Assembly: GCF_007625205.1 (NCBI RefSeq)
Contig: NZ_VMNI01000010.1
Span: 62,001 to 126,000 of the forward strand
DNA length: 64,000 nt
Direction: 5' to 3'
Source of the DNA: Denitromonas ohlonensis
GTDB taxonomy: Bacteria > Pseudomonadota > Gammaproteobacteria > Burkholderiales > Rhodocyclaceae
Below the pieces are notes generated by a model that had not been told where the DNA came from, did no database searches, and saw only the letters and a list, made by a program, of their open reading frames with translations. Numbering within the stretch: the first letter of the stretch is position 1; the number at the start of each line of letters is the position of its first letter. Below are positions 1-7,829 of the stretch, piece by piece. A program made the translations under genes and the position numbers.

Positions 1-347
1 CAGGATATGCCGTGGCGCTGGACGATTTCGGTACCGGGTATTCGTCGCTGTCGCATCTGCGCCGTCTGCCCGTCGATGAGCTGAAGATTGATCGTCAGTT
101 TGTGGCCGGCGTGTGCACCGATGAGCAAGACCGCGCCATGGTCGAAGCCTTGCTGGTGATGGCGCGTGCGTTCAAGCTGCGGGTTGTCGCCGAGGGCGTT
201 GAGACCGAAGCGCAGGCGAGCCTGCTGACGGAAATGGGCTGTGATCGCTTGCAGGGCTACTTTTTTGCCCGGCCCATGAATGTTGAGGCGTTTGTGCGGT
301 GGTGGCGCGCGCGCTATGTTCAGCCGGTCGTGCCGCTAGGGACTTGA
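1..347 (+). CDS. EAL-domain protein, C-terminal fragment (c-di-GMP phosphodiesterase)
   Basis: Open from the window edge (codons in phase with base 3) to a TGA at 345-347. About 115 residues remain, and they match the last part of an EAL domain. DDFGTGYSSL is the metal-binding DDFGTG motif. It is followed by LKIDRQF (the catalytic-site lysine), then VVAEGVET with the conserved glutamates, then the closing GCDRLQGYFFARPM. EAL domains hydrolyse cyclic di-GMP to pGpG. The N-terminal sensory or GGDEF part lies outside the window. Metal-binding residues in the visible part are intact, so an active enzyme is likely. Confidence 0.9.
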   Translation, partial: GYAVALDDFGTGYSSLSHLRRLPVDELKIDRQFVAGVCTDEQDRAMVEALLVMARAFKLRVVAEGVETEAQASLLTEMGCDRLQGYFFARPMNVEAFVRWWRARYVQPVVPLGT

Positions 348-360
348 CGCCGCGGCGGGT

Positions 361-738
361 TCACGGGCGGCGGCTGTAGCGCGGGCGCGGTGCGTCGGGC
401 TCGGCCGCATGCGCCTCGGGGGCGGCAGTTTTTGTTTCGTCCGATTGGGTCGGGTCGGGTGTTTCGGTCATTGTCGGTGGCACCACGTCGATCTTGTTTT
501 CGACCATGTAGTCGTTCATATTCCGCCACCCGTTGAACACGTCGGCTTTGGACGCTTTGGGGTTGAGCGAAAAACAGTCCTCCAGCGCGCGGCCGGCGTG
601 GCGGCAGGCGCTGCCGATGGCTTCGCCTTCGGCCTGCGCCCGGGCAGCTTCTTTTACCGGATCGGGAATGCCCAGTTCCTCGCAGCCGGTGAGGGTGGCG
701 ATCAGCGCAAAGGCAATGGCGGCAGATTGAAGTGTCAT
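361..738 (-). CDS. Small predicted lipoprotein, unknown function
   Basis: 125 aa. I chose the ATG at 738 because it gives a lipoprotein signal: a hydrophobic stretch (SAAIAFALIATL) ending in the lipobox LTGC, with Cys near residue 18. Upstream extensions of the frame are not protein-like. The mature part is hydrophilic, with two more cysteines and an acidic, proline-rich tail. It is probably an outer-membrane or periplasmic lipoprotein. No family is recognised. It is transcribed divergently from the solute-binding protein gene, and bases 739-864 hold the promoters. Confidence 0.6.
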   Translation of the reverse strand: MTLQSAAIAFALIATLTGCEELGIPDPVKEAARAQAEGEAIGSACRHAGRALEDCFSLNPKASKADVFNGWRNMNDYMVENKIDVVPPTMTETPDPTQSDETKTAAPEAHAAEPDAPRPRYSRRP

Positions 739-864
739 GGTGAATACCAAATAGGGTCCGACGATGAAAGATATCGTCGCCCCAGGCAAAATCTTGAGCG
801 GCGTTGCCGCGCAAAATTTCGGATCAAGCGAGTTGTCCGCGCACATCGCGGGAGGAAGGTTCTG

Positions 865-2109
865 ATGTTGATGCAATCGATGTCGAAAATGTGGCGCTAT
901 GGGCTGGTCGCAGCGCTGGCGTCCGCGGGGCTGACACACGCAGCCGGCGAGCCACATGTGGTGAGCTTGTCGCATGTTTTTGATGCAGAGCGGGCCCAGC
1001 AACTCGAGACCTTGGTCGAGCGCTTCAACGCCTCGGATCGCGGTGGGCGGGTGCGTGTCGTGGCTGACCCCACGGCCGAAGCGGAAGCGGCGATTCAGAT
1101 CGTGCAAGGCGATGCCGAGCAGGCCTTGCGCAAACGCGGCGCGTACCGACCGCTCTATCAGGTCATGGCGGAGTCCGGCATGGCGCTTGGCCGCGACAAG
1201 GTGCTGGCGGCGTTTGACCGCGACACCACCGATTCACGAGGCCGTCGCGTGGCCTTGCCGGTGGGCATGCACACGCCGGTGCTGTTCATCAATCGCCAGG
1301 CCTTCATCGGTGCCGGGCTCGACCCGGATGCGCCGCCGCGGACATGGCGTGAGCTGCAGGACGCGCTCGGCAAGCTCTTTGATGCCGGACAGGCGTGCCC
1401 CGGTACCGTGTCCAATCCCAGCTGGGTCATGGTCGACAACGTCAGCGCGCGCCAGAATGTGGCGGTCACCCGGCAGGCCGGGCGCAAGGAAGAGCTGTCG
1501 GTCAACGGCATGCTCCAGATCCGCCACATTGCGCTGATGGCCAGCTGGGTGCGTGCGCGCTATCTTCACCTGCACGGCGCGGGCGCTGAGCCACTTGAGC
1601 GATTCAAGCGCGGCGAGTGCGCAGTGATTGCGGCAGAGTCAGCGCATTGGCCCGAATTCCGCCAATCGGCGGGGTTTGACGTCGGCGTCAGCGAATTGCC
1701 TTTTTATGACGACTTTCCCGGTGGCGTGGGCGCGACCCTCGCGGATGGCCCGACGCTGTGGGTGGCCAAGGGCAAGAAGCGCGACGACTACAAAGTCGTC
1801 GCCCGCTTTGTGCGCTTTTTGCTGAAGCCCGAAAACCAGCTGGCCTGGCAGCGTGGCACCGGCTATTTGCCGATGGACGAAAAAGGCAGCGTGGCCGGCG
1901 GCGGTGTGGCCAGCGATCAGCCCAATCTGGTGGTGGCCCGTAAACAACTCGGCGCGAGTGCCAAAGGCAGCCCTGCCAGTACCGAGCTGCCCCGGCAAGC
2001 CCGCGTACGGACCATTCTCGACGAAGAACTCGAAGGGGTCTGGACCGATCGCCAACCCGCCAAACAGGCGCTGGACAACGCCGTGACCCGGGTGAGCAAC
2101 GAAAAGTGA
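865..2109 (+). CDS. Extracellular solute-binding protein, family 1 (UgpB-like)
   Basis: 414 aa. The ATG at 865 follows a strong GGAGGAAGG site (851-859) and gives a clean signal peptide (WRYGLVAALASAGLTHA). The frame is open further upstream, but that part is the antisense of the lipoprotein gene. The body has the periplasmic binding-protein pattern of family 1 (VVSLSHVFDAERAQQLETLVERFN, LPVGMHTPVLFINRQAF, PPRTWRELQDAL, WVAKGKKRDDYKVVARFVRFLLKPENQ). It resembles UgpB, the glycerol-3-phosphate/glycerophosphodiester binding protein. Its stop overlaps the start of a glycerophosphodiester phosphodiesterase gene, which supports that substrate class. No ABC permease or ATPase genes lie alongside it. 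Confidence 0.85.
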   Translation: MLMQSMSKMWRYGLVAALASAGLTHAAGEPHVVSLSHVFDAERAQQLETLVERFNASDRGGRVRVVADPTAEAEAAIQIVQGDAEQALRKRGAYRPLYQVMAESGMALGRDKVLAAFDRDTTDSRGRRVALPVGMHTPVLFINRQAFIGAGLDPDAPPRTWRELQDALGKLFDAGQACPGTVSNPSWVMVDNVSARQNVAVTRQAGRKEELSVNGMLQIRHIALMASWVRARYLHLHGAGAEPLERFKRGECAVIAAESAHWPEFRQSAGFDVGVSELPFYDDFPGGVGATLADGPTLWVAKGKKRDDYKVVARFVRFLLKPENQLAWQRGTGYLPMDEKGSVAGGGVASDQPNLVVARKQLGASAKGSPASTELPRQARVRTILDEELEGVWTDRQPAKQALDNAVTRVSNEK

Positions 2110-2852
2110 GCGCACGCGCCGCCCACCGCTGGCCATGGCCAGCGGTGATCGCCCATCGCTGCGGCGGCCTGCTTGCGCCTGAAAATTCGATTGAAGGCCT
2201 GGTGCGCGCGCAGGCCATTGGCTGTCGCGGTGCCGAGTTCGACGCCATGCTCGCCGCCTGCGGCACCCCGGTGCTGATGCACGATGAAACGCTGGAACGC
2301 ACCACCACCGGGCGCGGCCGGGTGGCACAGACGTCGTGGGCTGCGCTGTCGCAGGTCGCGCTGAAAACGCGTGACGGCAGCGTGTCGGCGGAGGGCGTCC
2401 CCAGCCTGGCGATGGCGCTCGATGCCTGCTTGCGCCTCGGGATGACGCCCAATATCGAAATCAAACCCTCGGCCGGCGCGGACCATGCGACGGGGCGTGT
2501 CGTGGCAGAGGTGGCCGCCGCGCTGTGGCAGCGTTCGGGCGTGACGCCGCCCTTGTTGTCTTCGTTTTCTCCCGCCGCGCTAGCGGCCGCGGCACTGGCT
2601 GCGCCGGCGCTGCCCAGGGCCCTGCTTCTTGAGCGCGTGCAGGACGACAGTCTTGTCGTGGCACACGCGCTGGGATGTGTGGCGGTGGTCGTCGAACAAA
2701 CCCAGCTCGGCCCGCAGCTGATCGCGCAGGCGCATGCTGCCGGTCTTGGCATCGCCATCTACACCGAGAACGATGCCGAGCGCGGGCAGCAATCGCTGGC
2801 CTCGGGTCTGGATGGGCTGATCACCGATCGACCGGAGCGGTTTTTGCGCTGA
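2106..2852 (+). CDS. ugpQ: Glycerophosphodiester phosphodiesterase
   Basis: 248 aa. The GTG start at 2106 overlaps the upstream TGA (GTGA), so translation is probably coupled to the binding protein. Family motifs are visible: IAHRCGGLLAPENS (active-site His and the PENS loop), GAEFDAML (metal-binding E and D), VLMHDETLERTT (second catalytic His), NIEIKP, and the closing GLDGLITDRPERF. It has no signal peptide, so it is cytoplasmic like UgpQ. It hydrolyses glycerophosphodiesters to glycerol-3-phosphate and an alcohol. The middle is alanine-rich and divergent, but catalytic residues are present. Confidence 0.85.
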   Translation: MSARAAHRWPWPAVIAHRCGGLLAPENSIEGLVRAQAIGCRGAEFDAMLAACGTPVLMHDETLERTTTGRGRVAQTSWAALSQVALKTRDGSVSAEGVPSLAMALDACLRLGMTPNIEIKPSAGADHATGRVVAEVAAALWQRSGVTPPLLSSFSPAALAAAALAAPALPRALLLERVQDDSLVVAHALGCVAVVVEQTQLGPQLIAQAHAAGLGIAIYTENDAERGQQSLASGLDGLITDRPERFLR

Positions 2853-2947
2853 CAGCCGCCGTGCCGGGCGCTGGCTTGACCATCCGGCTTGACGCTCTGG
2901 TGTCCCGCTCATACCATCGCCCTTTTCCTGCTCGCCGCGGTCCCATT

Positions 2948-3916
2948 TTGTCAGCCCAGCACCTCTTCGCTCCGATCGCCGACGATATGGCGGCCGTGAA
3001 TCAAGTTATCCGCCAACGGCTCCACTCCGAAGTGGTGTTGATCCGGCAGATCGCCGAATACATCATCAACAGTGGTGGCAAACGCCTGCGCCCCGCGCTG
3101 GTGCTGTACACCGCACGCGCCATGGGGTATCAGGGCACGGCGCACCACGAGCTGGCGACCGTTGTCGAGTTCATTCATACGGCGACGCTGCTGCATGATG
3201 ACGTGGTCGACGAGTCCTCCCTGCGCCGTGGTGCCAAAACTGCCAATGCCCTGTTCGGCAATGCCGCCTCGGTGCTGGTGGGCGACTTCCTCTATTCCCG
3301 CGCCTTCCAGATGATGGTGTCCGTTGGCGACATGCACATCATGGAAGTGCTGGCGGATGCGACCAACACCATCGCCGAAGGCGAAGTGCTGCAGCTGCTC
3401 AACTGTCACGACGCCGATGTCTCGGTGGATGCGTATCTGAAAGTGATTCGCTACAAGACCGCCAAGCTGTTCGAGGCGGCCGCGCGCCTTGGCGGCATCC
3501 TCGGCGGCGCCAGCCCCGACGTCGAAGCGCAGCTCGGTCGGTTCGGCATGCATCTGGGCACGGCTTTCCAGCTGATCGACGACGTGCTCGACTACTCTGG
3601 CGAAGAAGCGGCCACCGGCAAGCACCTTGGCGATGACCTCGCCGAAGGCAAGCCCACCTTGCCGCTGATCCACGTCATGCAGCACGGCACGCCGGCGCAA
3701 GCCGCGCTGGTGCGCAAAGCCATCGAAGAAGGCGGGCGCGATGCGTTCTCAGAGATCCACGCGGCCATTCTGGCCACTGGCGCGCTCGAGGCGACGCGCG
3801 AGTACGCCAAGCGTGAATCGAAACTCGCAATCGACGCATTGAGCGTACTTCCAGCTTCCCTTTTCAAGGATCGTCTGCTAGAATTATCGGACTTTGCAGT
3901 TGGGCGAGATCACTGA
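2948..3916 (+). CDS. ispB: Octaprenyl (all-trans polyprenyl) diphosphate synthase
   Basis: 322 aa from a TTG at 2948, which gives the usual N-terminus (SAQHLFAPIADDMAAV). The next ATG is at 2987 and would cut conserved residues. It is a trans-isoprenyl synthase: the first aspartate-rich motif is LLHDDVVDESSLRRG, the second is FQLIDDVLDYSG, and GGKRLRPAL and EGEVLQLL are also present. It makes the side chain of ubiquinone by adding isopentenyl diphosphate to farnesyl diphosphate. It is followed 23 bp later by tRNA-Pro. Confidence 0.92.
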   Translation: MSAQHLFAPIADDMAAVNQVIRQRLHSEVVLIRQIAEYIINSGGKRLRPALVLYTARAMGYQGTAHHELATVVEFIHTATLLHDDVVDESSLRRGAKTANALFGNAASVLVGDFLYSRAFQMMVSVGDMHIMEVLADATNTIAEGEVLQLLNCHDADVSVDAYLKVIRYKTAKLFEAAARLGGILGGASPDVEAQLGRFGMHLGTAFQLIDDVLDYSGEEAATGKHLGDDLAEGKPTLPLIHVMQHGTPAQAALVRKAIEEGGRDAFSEIHAAILATGALEATREYAKRESKLAIDALSVLPASLFKDRLLELSDFAVGRDH

Positions 3917-3939
3917 TCTTCTCAGCTGCAAAAATGCGT

Positions 3940-4016
3940 CGGGGAATAGCTCAGCCTGGTAGAGCACTGCGTTCGGGACGCAGGGGCCGGAGGTTCGAAT
4001 CCTCTTTCCCCGACCA
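3940..4016 (+). tRNA. tRNA-Pro (anticodon CGG)
   Basis: 77 nt with encoded CCA. The acceptor stem CGGGGAA pairs with TTCCCCG (4006-4012), followed by A-CCA. The anticodon stem is CTGCG/CGCAG around the loop TTCGGGA, so the anticodon is CGG, reading CCG. The T arm contains GGTTCGAATCC. The 3' part, from the anticodon loop onward, is duplicated at 19325-19374 and is the integration site of the island. The intact gene is at this (integrase) end. Confidence 0.97.
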
Positions 4017-4020
4017 AAAA
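3971..4020 (+). repeat. attL: 50-bp direct repeat, tRNA-Pro 3' part
   Basis: It is identical over 50 bases to 19325-19374. The identity starts at the anticodon stem/loop (GTTCGGGACG) and ends in the A-run after CCA. The bases before the two copies differ (ACTGC here, AACGG at the other copy). Tyrosine recombinases of islands typically use such tRNA 3' ends as attachment sites. Confidence 0.95.
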
Positions 4021-4082
4021 ACCCAAGCAAATCAATAACTTGGTTTGCAGGTTGCGGGAAGTTGGCTCAAAAGAAACACTGT

Positions 4083-4102
4083 TTGAGCCAGTCTTGCGCC
4101 AA
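4083..4102 (+). repeat. Island left-end copy of a 20-bp subterminal repeat (possible integrase arm site)
   Basis: TTGAGCCAGTCTTGCGCCAA, 18/20 identical and in the same orientation as 19200-19219 near attR. Its first half also forms a perfect 9-bp inverted repeat with 4063-4071 (TGGCTCAAA facing TTTGAGCCA). Pairs of sites inside both ends are typical for integrase arm or excisionase binding. The role is inferred. Confidence 0.6.
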
Positions 4103-4110
4103 CCCGAGAA

Positions 4111-4143
4111 AAAGCCCACCGTTTATCGGCGGGCTTTTTTTTG
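4111..4143 (+). terminator. Rho-independent terminator downstream of tRNA-Pro, island-supplied
   Basis: Arms 4111-4121 and 4127-4137 pair (AAAGCCCACCG with CGGCGGGCTTT, one mismatch) around the loop TTTAT, followed by a T run to about 4142. It lies inside the island, so the tRNA transcript now ends in island DNA. It also insulates the integrase gene. Confidence 0.85.
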
Positions 4144-4157
4144 TTCACTGCCTCTTT

Positions 4158-4168
4158 GTAGCTATACG
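4158..4168 (+). promoter_or_regulatory. Shared island motif GTAGCTATACG upstream of integrase
   Basis: It lies 34 nt before the integrase GTG. The same 10-mer GTAGCTATAC lies 29-30 nt before two other island genes (6544 and, on the minus strand, 7839-7830). TATAC could be part of a -10 box; here TTGTTC at 4141 is a possible -35 with a 16-nt spacer. Alternatively it is an operator. Confidence 0.5.
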
Positions 4169-4202
4169 GCACTCCATTTTTTTAGAAAAAAAGGAGTTCG
4201 CT

Positions 4203-5561
4203 GTGGCTGTCAAAAAGAACACTAGTAACATCATCAACCGCTCGCCATGGTTCGTCAGCGTGCGCGGGCGTCCGGAGCTTGGCCGGCAGTTCTCGTACCC
4301 GAAAAAAGCAGAAGCAGACGCGTACCAGAACATGTTGCACGACAAGGGCCTGATCGCGAGTGTGCGACAGCTTGAGACATCGTTCCAGTTGCGCATCAGG
4401 AGAAAAGGCGTGCGCGTGCAGCGCATCACCTTCGATACTTATGCAGCAGCAGAGCAAGCGCTTCGCAAGATCGAAAGCGACTTGTCTGTCAGCATTGTTC
4501 GCGACTATGCCATCGCTGCTCAAACTAGTTTCCGGGATATCGCTGACCGCTACATTGCTGAAGTTGCGCCAAAGCACAAAGGCGGGGAGATCGAAATCGG
4601 TCGCTTGAAGAAGATCTTGCGCGACCAGTCGTTTGTCGATAAGCCGCTAGCTGCTCTCCGGACCGAAGACCTTCAGGACTTTATCGGCGAACGGTTGGCT
4701 GATGTCCGACCCGCGACAGTCGATCGCGATATCGATGTCATTTCCCAAACGCTTCGCTACGCGAGCGACGTTTGGAAAATCGGGCCTGCCGAAAGTCCTT
4801 TGCTTGGGTTGAAGCGCCCGAAGTACTTCAATGAGCGCGATCGTCGGCTTGGCAGTGGGGACGAGAGGAGGTTGCTGGAAGCGGCGCGTGCGGACGAAAA
4901 CGAATACATCGAGCCGGTGATCATCTTGGCGATTGAGACGGCGATGCGTCGCAGCGAAATCTTGTCGTTCTCTGCGCGTGACGTCGACTTCGATCGCCGT
5001 TTTATCTTGTTACGCGAAACCAAGAATGGCCAGTCGAGGAAAGTGCCGCTTACGAGGCGCGCAATGTCCGTGCTACGTGGACTGCCTGACCGGGGCGATG
5101 CGCCGCTGCTCAAACTCACGGCGAACGCCGTCAAGAAAGCCTTTTTTCAGCGCGTGTTGCCCGCCGCGGGGATCGCAGATCTTCATTTTCACGACCTGCG
5201 CCACGAGGCGATATCGCGTTTTGCAGAAACCGGTAAGTTCGAGTTGATTGACCTGCTGGCCATTTCTGGTCATCGCGATCCGCGCATGCTGCAACGCTAT
5301 GCGCACCTGTGTTCGAAGAAGCTTGCGCAGAAAATGGATGGGGTAGAACGCGAAGACGAGATCGAAGAAGCTTACATCCATCGTGGGCGAAAACGGACCC
5401 TCCGGCGTAAGTGCGATGCGACGTTCCAAGTGGCAAACGGTCAGGCGGTCGAAGTCGAAATGTCGTCTGAAAACGTCGACGCGGACCCCGTGGTCTTCAG
5501 TGCAAGCGTGATCGATTTTGCTGCAATCCGCGCACGTCGTGTTGGCGGGAGGTCCGAATAA
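4203..5561 (+). CDS. Tyrosine-type site-specific recombinase (integrase)
   Basis: 452 aa. I chose the GTG at 4203 because AAGGAG (4191-4196) lies 6 nt upstream. A longer frame upstream runs through the terminator. The N-terminal arm-binding and core-binding regions are followed by a catalytic domain with all key residues: R249 (TAMRRSEIL), H330-D-L-R333, H357 (ISGHRDP) and nucleophile Y366 (QRYAHL). About 85 residues beyond the tyrosine form a hydrophilic tail, longer than usual. It integrates or excises the island at tRNA-Pro and overlaps the next gene by one base (TAATG). Confidence 0.93.
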   Translation: MAVKKNTSNIINRSPWFVSVRGRPELGRQFSYPKKAEADAYQNMLHDKGLIASVRQLETSFQLRIRRKGVRVQRITFDTYAAAEQALRKIESDLSVSIVRDYAIAAQTSFRDIADRYIAEVAPKHKGGEIEIGRLKKILRDQSFVDKPLAALRTEDLQDFIGERLADVRPATVDRDIDVISQTLRYASDVWKIGPAESPLLGLKRPKYFNERDRRLGSGDERRLLEAARADENEYIEPVIILAIETAMRRSEILSFSARDVDFDRRFILLRETKNGQSRKVPLTRRAMSVLRGLPDRGDAPLLKLTANAVKKAFFQRVLPAAGIADLHFHDLRHEAISRFAETGKFELIDLLAISGHRDPRMLQRYAHLCSKKLAQKMDGVEREDEIEEAYIHRGRKRTLRRKCDATFQVANGQAVEVEMSSENVDADPVVFSASVIDFAAIRARRVGGRSE

Positions 5562-6055
5562 TGAAGAGCCCGCACACACAAGAGGATCGGCGCTATTACC
5601 CTGTCCTCCCATCGATCGAATCTCAAACAGTCGCGTTTGTCCTCGCAGCTCGGGCTGTGCGCGAAATCCGCCCATCTTATGCTGCGCTACTTGAGTGGCA
5701 AGGCTTCGAAGCGTACCTGCGCTACCACGCGTGTTGGCAGTGGGGGAGTCTCGTGTCTGTCGGCGAAGTCGTGACAATCGCGCGTGTCGACGTGCCCGAA
5801 GCGTTTCAAAAACGAGGCTGGTTTATGCGCTACGTTCAGTTGTGTCACGCGCTCTCGGCAGGTGGTGTGGTGATCGAAAGCGTCTTCAATTCGCATCTGC
5901 TCAATGCGTTGCGACGCCGTGATTTCATGGTTGAATTCGAGCCTCATTGCTTCTTTTTGCCGCGATCTGTGGCCTCGGGAGTGATTGTGGATCCGAGTCC
6001 CCTTTGCATTCGCACGACGCTGCAAGCGAGGGGACTGCCGGGCATGAAGCGTTAG
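5561..6055 (+). CDS. Hypothetical protein, possible GNAT-fold acetyltransferase
   Basis: 164 aa. The ATG at 5561 overlaps the last base of the integrase stop. The stretch VTIARVDVPEAFQKRGWFMRYVQLCHAL followed by VVIESVFNSHLLNALRRRDFM has the order of GNAT motifs: the acetyl-CoA loop after a beta strand, then a strand with N and a C-terminal helix. The canonical RGxGxG loop is only partly kept (QKRGWFM). Coupling to the integrase suggests expression with the mobility module. Substrate is unknown. Confidence 0.5.
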   Translation: MKSPHTQEDRRYYPVLPSIESQTVAFVLAARAVREIRPSYAALLEWQGFEAYLRYHACWQWGSLVSVGEVVTIARVDVPEAFQKRGWFMRYVQLCHALSAGGVVIESVFNSHLLNALRRRDFMVEFEPHCFFLPRSVASGVIVDPSPLCIRTTLQARGLPGMKR

Positions 6056-6583
6056 TCCGGGCAAGAGAAAATCGGGGCTGCACTGGCAGCCTCGATTGCT
6101 TTTCTACGTCCAAAATATCACTCGTTCCAGGCGCCCGCAGGGCTGCGTAGCAAAGCCGATAGGCGTCTTGCGGAGCGGCCGGCAGCCCCCCAGGGAGGCC
6201 GGCGCCCTTTGGGGGGAGCCGTTTTGCGTACGACGCGCCGTCCAGGCGTGTCGAGCCGCCCCAGCGGCGTTAGCAAAAAGGGGGGCGAGTTAGCCCCCGC
6301 AGGCCGGACGCGCGCAGGGCGGGGGGCCCCATGCTCAGTCGGTCCGCAGGGCCGGCGCGTCCTGAGCGTGGGGCCCCCCGGCCGGCGGCAACGACGGGTG
6401 GGCGGCCTGCGCAATACGGAAGCGGGGCCCAAGCCCCGCAGCGACTGGCCGTGCGTTCAGCGCGGGAAAAGGAGCGGTTCCGGACCCCGTTCCCAGAGGC
6501 AATTCCAGAAAAAAGAACGGGCGAGGGGACTTGCCACGGAACAGTAGCTATACGTGTTTTCCAACTCCAAAAGGAGAACACGC
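6056..6583. other. Non-coding, GC-rich block of consecutive hairpins
   Basis: 528 bp without a convincing gene. At least four perfect or near-perfect stems lie in a row: 6255-6268 (GCCGC/GCGGC), 6281-6298 (GGGGGC/GCCCCC), 6320-6380 (19-bp arms with one mismatch around a 23-nt loop) and 6422-6439 (GCGGGGC/GCCCCGC). A looser stem lies at 6184-6217. The block sits directly before the replication-relaxation-like gene, so an origin, transfer site or structured RNA is possible. None is demonstrated. Confidence 0.6.
6544..6554 (+). promoter_or_regulatory. Shared island motif GTAGCTATACG upstream of replication-relaxation gene
   Basis: An identical 11-mer to 4158-4168, 29 nt before the ATG at 6584. 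No good -35 is seen at the standard distance, which favours an operator or activator-dependent promoter. Confidence 0.5.
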
Positions 6584-7453
6584 ATGACGTTTCAAAAAGA
6601 CCAGCAGAGCAAAGATGGGCGCGCGATCGCACAAATTAACGAACAACGTGTGCTCAAAGTTGTGCACGATTTCGGACACATCCGCGTGCCTGAACTTGCA
6701 GCCGCCGTGTGGCCAGCCTCGAGCGTGGAATCAGGCGAAAAAATGGCGCGGAGAACGACACGACGCCTGCTCGATGCCGGCCTGTTGTTGGCCCGCACCA
6801 ACGCGTTCGGCACGACAAGCTTTGTGTTGTCCGCGCGCGGCGCTGCCAGCCTATCAGCGCGCGGGATCGACGCGCGCGACGGATACGATATTCAAGGTGT
6901 GAGCGGGCCCACATTTGCGCACCGTACCTTGGGCACAGCGGTGCTTGCCAAGCTGCACGGCGGTGGAGGTACGGTATGGGGCGAGTACGCGGTCAACCAT
7001 GATCGCGCGCCATTCACCATTGCAGAGCTAAGGCAGCGCTACGGAAAAATTCCGGATGGGGTCGTTGTTGGAGAAGTTCAGCAGCCGCACGATGCCACCC
7101 CGGTAACGTACTTGCGTTGGATCGAAGTCGAGAACACGTTCAAGTCAAACACAGAGCTCGACCGTGTAACCGATCTCATGAACACGTTCGCTGACGAAAT
7201 GGACGCCCCTGGCGCAATCCGTTTTGCGTGGCTGTGGATCGTTGTGCCGACGGGCTGCCGGCACGAAGAACGGATCGTCGAGAGTTTCGGGCGGGTGCTT
7301 CCGAAATGGCGTCCAGAGGCGGCGGACATGGTGCACATCGTGCGGGTCGATGTCGTGCCGCCGCTGCGCATACAGCGTATCGAACTCGTGTCGCTGCGCG
7401 ACCTCGCCGAGAGCGTCGGGCGGGGCGCGATACTTCCAGCATTCGAATACTAG
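6584..7453 (+). CDS. Replication-relaxation family-like protein (winged helix plus nuclease-like C-terminal part)
   Basis: 289 aa. The ATG at 6584 has AAGGAG (6571-6576) at 7 nt. Residues 15-85 look like a winged helix (INEQRVLKVVHDFGHIRVPELAAAVW, RRTTRRLLDAGLLLAR, SFVLSARGAASL). The second part has FAHRTLGTAVLAKL, then IPDGVVVGEV and YLRWIEVENTFKSNTEL, the D...E-x-E...K order seen in the Replic_Relax family of plasmids and islands. The assignment rests on this layout, not on a search. A role in island maintenance or regulation is inferred. Confidence 0.55.
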   Translation: MTFQKDQQSKDGRAIAQINEQRVLKVVHDFGHIRVPELAAAVWPASSVESGEKMARRTTRRLLDAGLLLARTNAFGTTSFVLSARGAASLSARGIDARDGYDIQGVSGPTFAHRTLGTAVLAKLHGGGGTVWGEYAVNHDRAPFTIAELRQRYGKIPDGVVVGEVQQPHDATPVTYLRWIEVENTFKSNTELDRVTDLMNTFADEMDAPGAIRFAWLWIVVPTGCRHEERIVESFGRVLPKWRPEAADMVHIVRVDVVPPLRIQRIELVSLRDLAESVGRGAILPAFEY

Positions 7454-7459
7454 GGGAAG

Positions 7460-7497
7460 GGCACCCGGGGGCCCCGGGGCCGATGCCCCCGGGTGCC
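7460..7497 (+). other. 12-bp perfect hairpin after the replication-relaxation gene
   Basis: GGCACCCGGGGG (7460-7471) pairs with CCCCCGGGTGCC (7486-7497) around a 14-nt loop. There is no T run on either strand, so it is not a standard terminator. It may stabilise the 3' end or separate the convergent alpA transcript. Confidence 0.6.
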
Positions 7498-7554
7498 ATC
7501 AACTGACGCGGGTGCGTGCTAAAAATTGGCGAGTCGGCTACCGCGCGGTCTGCA

Positions 7555-7800
7555 TCAAGAAGGAAACGCGGCGCGCGGGCGTCCGCGCCGTTTCTTGCTC
7601 GAATCAATGGCCGCCGCTTGCCCCGGTGTTACGCCGAATTGGGCATCGATCCATGCCGCGACATCCGCGCCGCGCCAGTACAGGCGCCGGCCGATCTGCG
7701 TGTGCATCGGTAGTTCGCTCTTTGAGATCATCGTGTCAATCGTTCGCTTCGACACTTGCAGCAATTCTATGAGGTCTTCTTTCGTCATCAGCGTTTTCAT
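7555..7800 (-). CDS. AlpA-family / helix-turn-helix DNA-binding protein
   Basis: 81 aa from the ATG at 7800. An in-frame TTG at 7812 is an alternative, and neither has a clear ribosome site. MTKEDLIELLQVSKRTIDTMISKSELPMHTQIGRRLYWRGADVAAWIDAQFG is the MerR-like winged helix of AlpA and excisionase proteins. A basic tail (KKRRGRPRA) follows. Such proteins activate integrase genes or direct excision of P4-like islands. It is convergent with the replication-relaxation gene. Confidence 0.8.
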   Translation of the reverse strand: MKTLMTKEDLIELLQVSKRTIDTMISKSELPMHTQIGRRLYWRGADVAAWIDAQFGVTPGQAAAIDSSKKRRGRPRAAFPS

Positions 7801-7829
7801 CGCCCGTGCCAATTTGGTTGAGGGGCGAT

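Noticed and set aside
409-864. 152-codon N-terminal extension of the solute-binding protein frame
   Set aside because: It is the antisense of the lipoprotein gene and has no signal peptide. The ATG at 865 with GGAGGAAGG is the clear start.
6118-6547. Overlapping small frames on both strands in the hairpin block
   Set aside because: They are Arg/Gly/Pro-rich, have no ribosome sites and arise from palindromic GC-rich sequence.
7460-7497. Intrinsic terminator after the replication-relaxation gene
   Set aside because: The stem is perfect but no T run follows on either strand, so I list it only as a hairpin.
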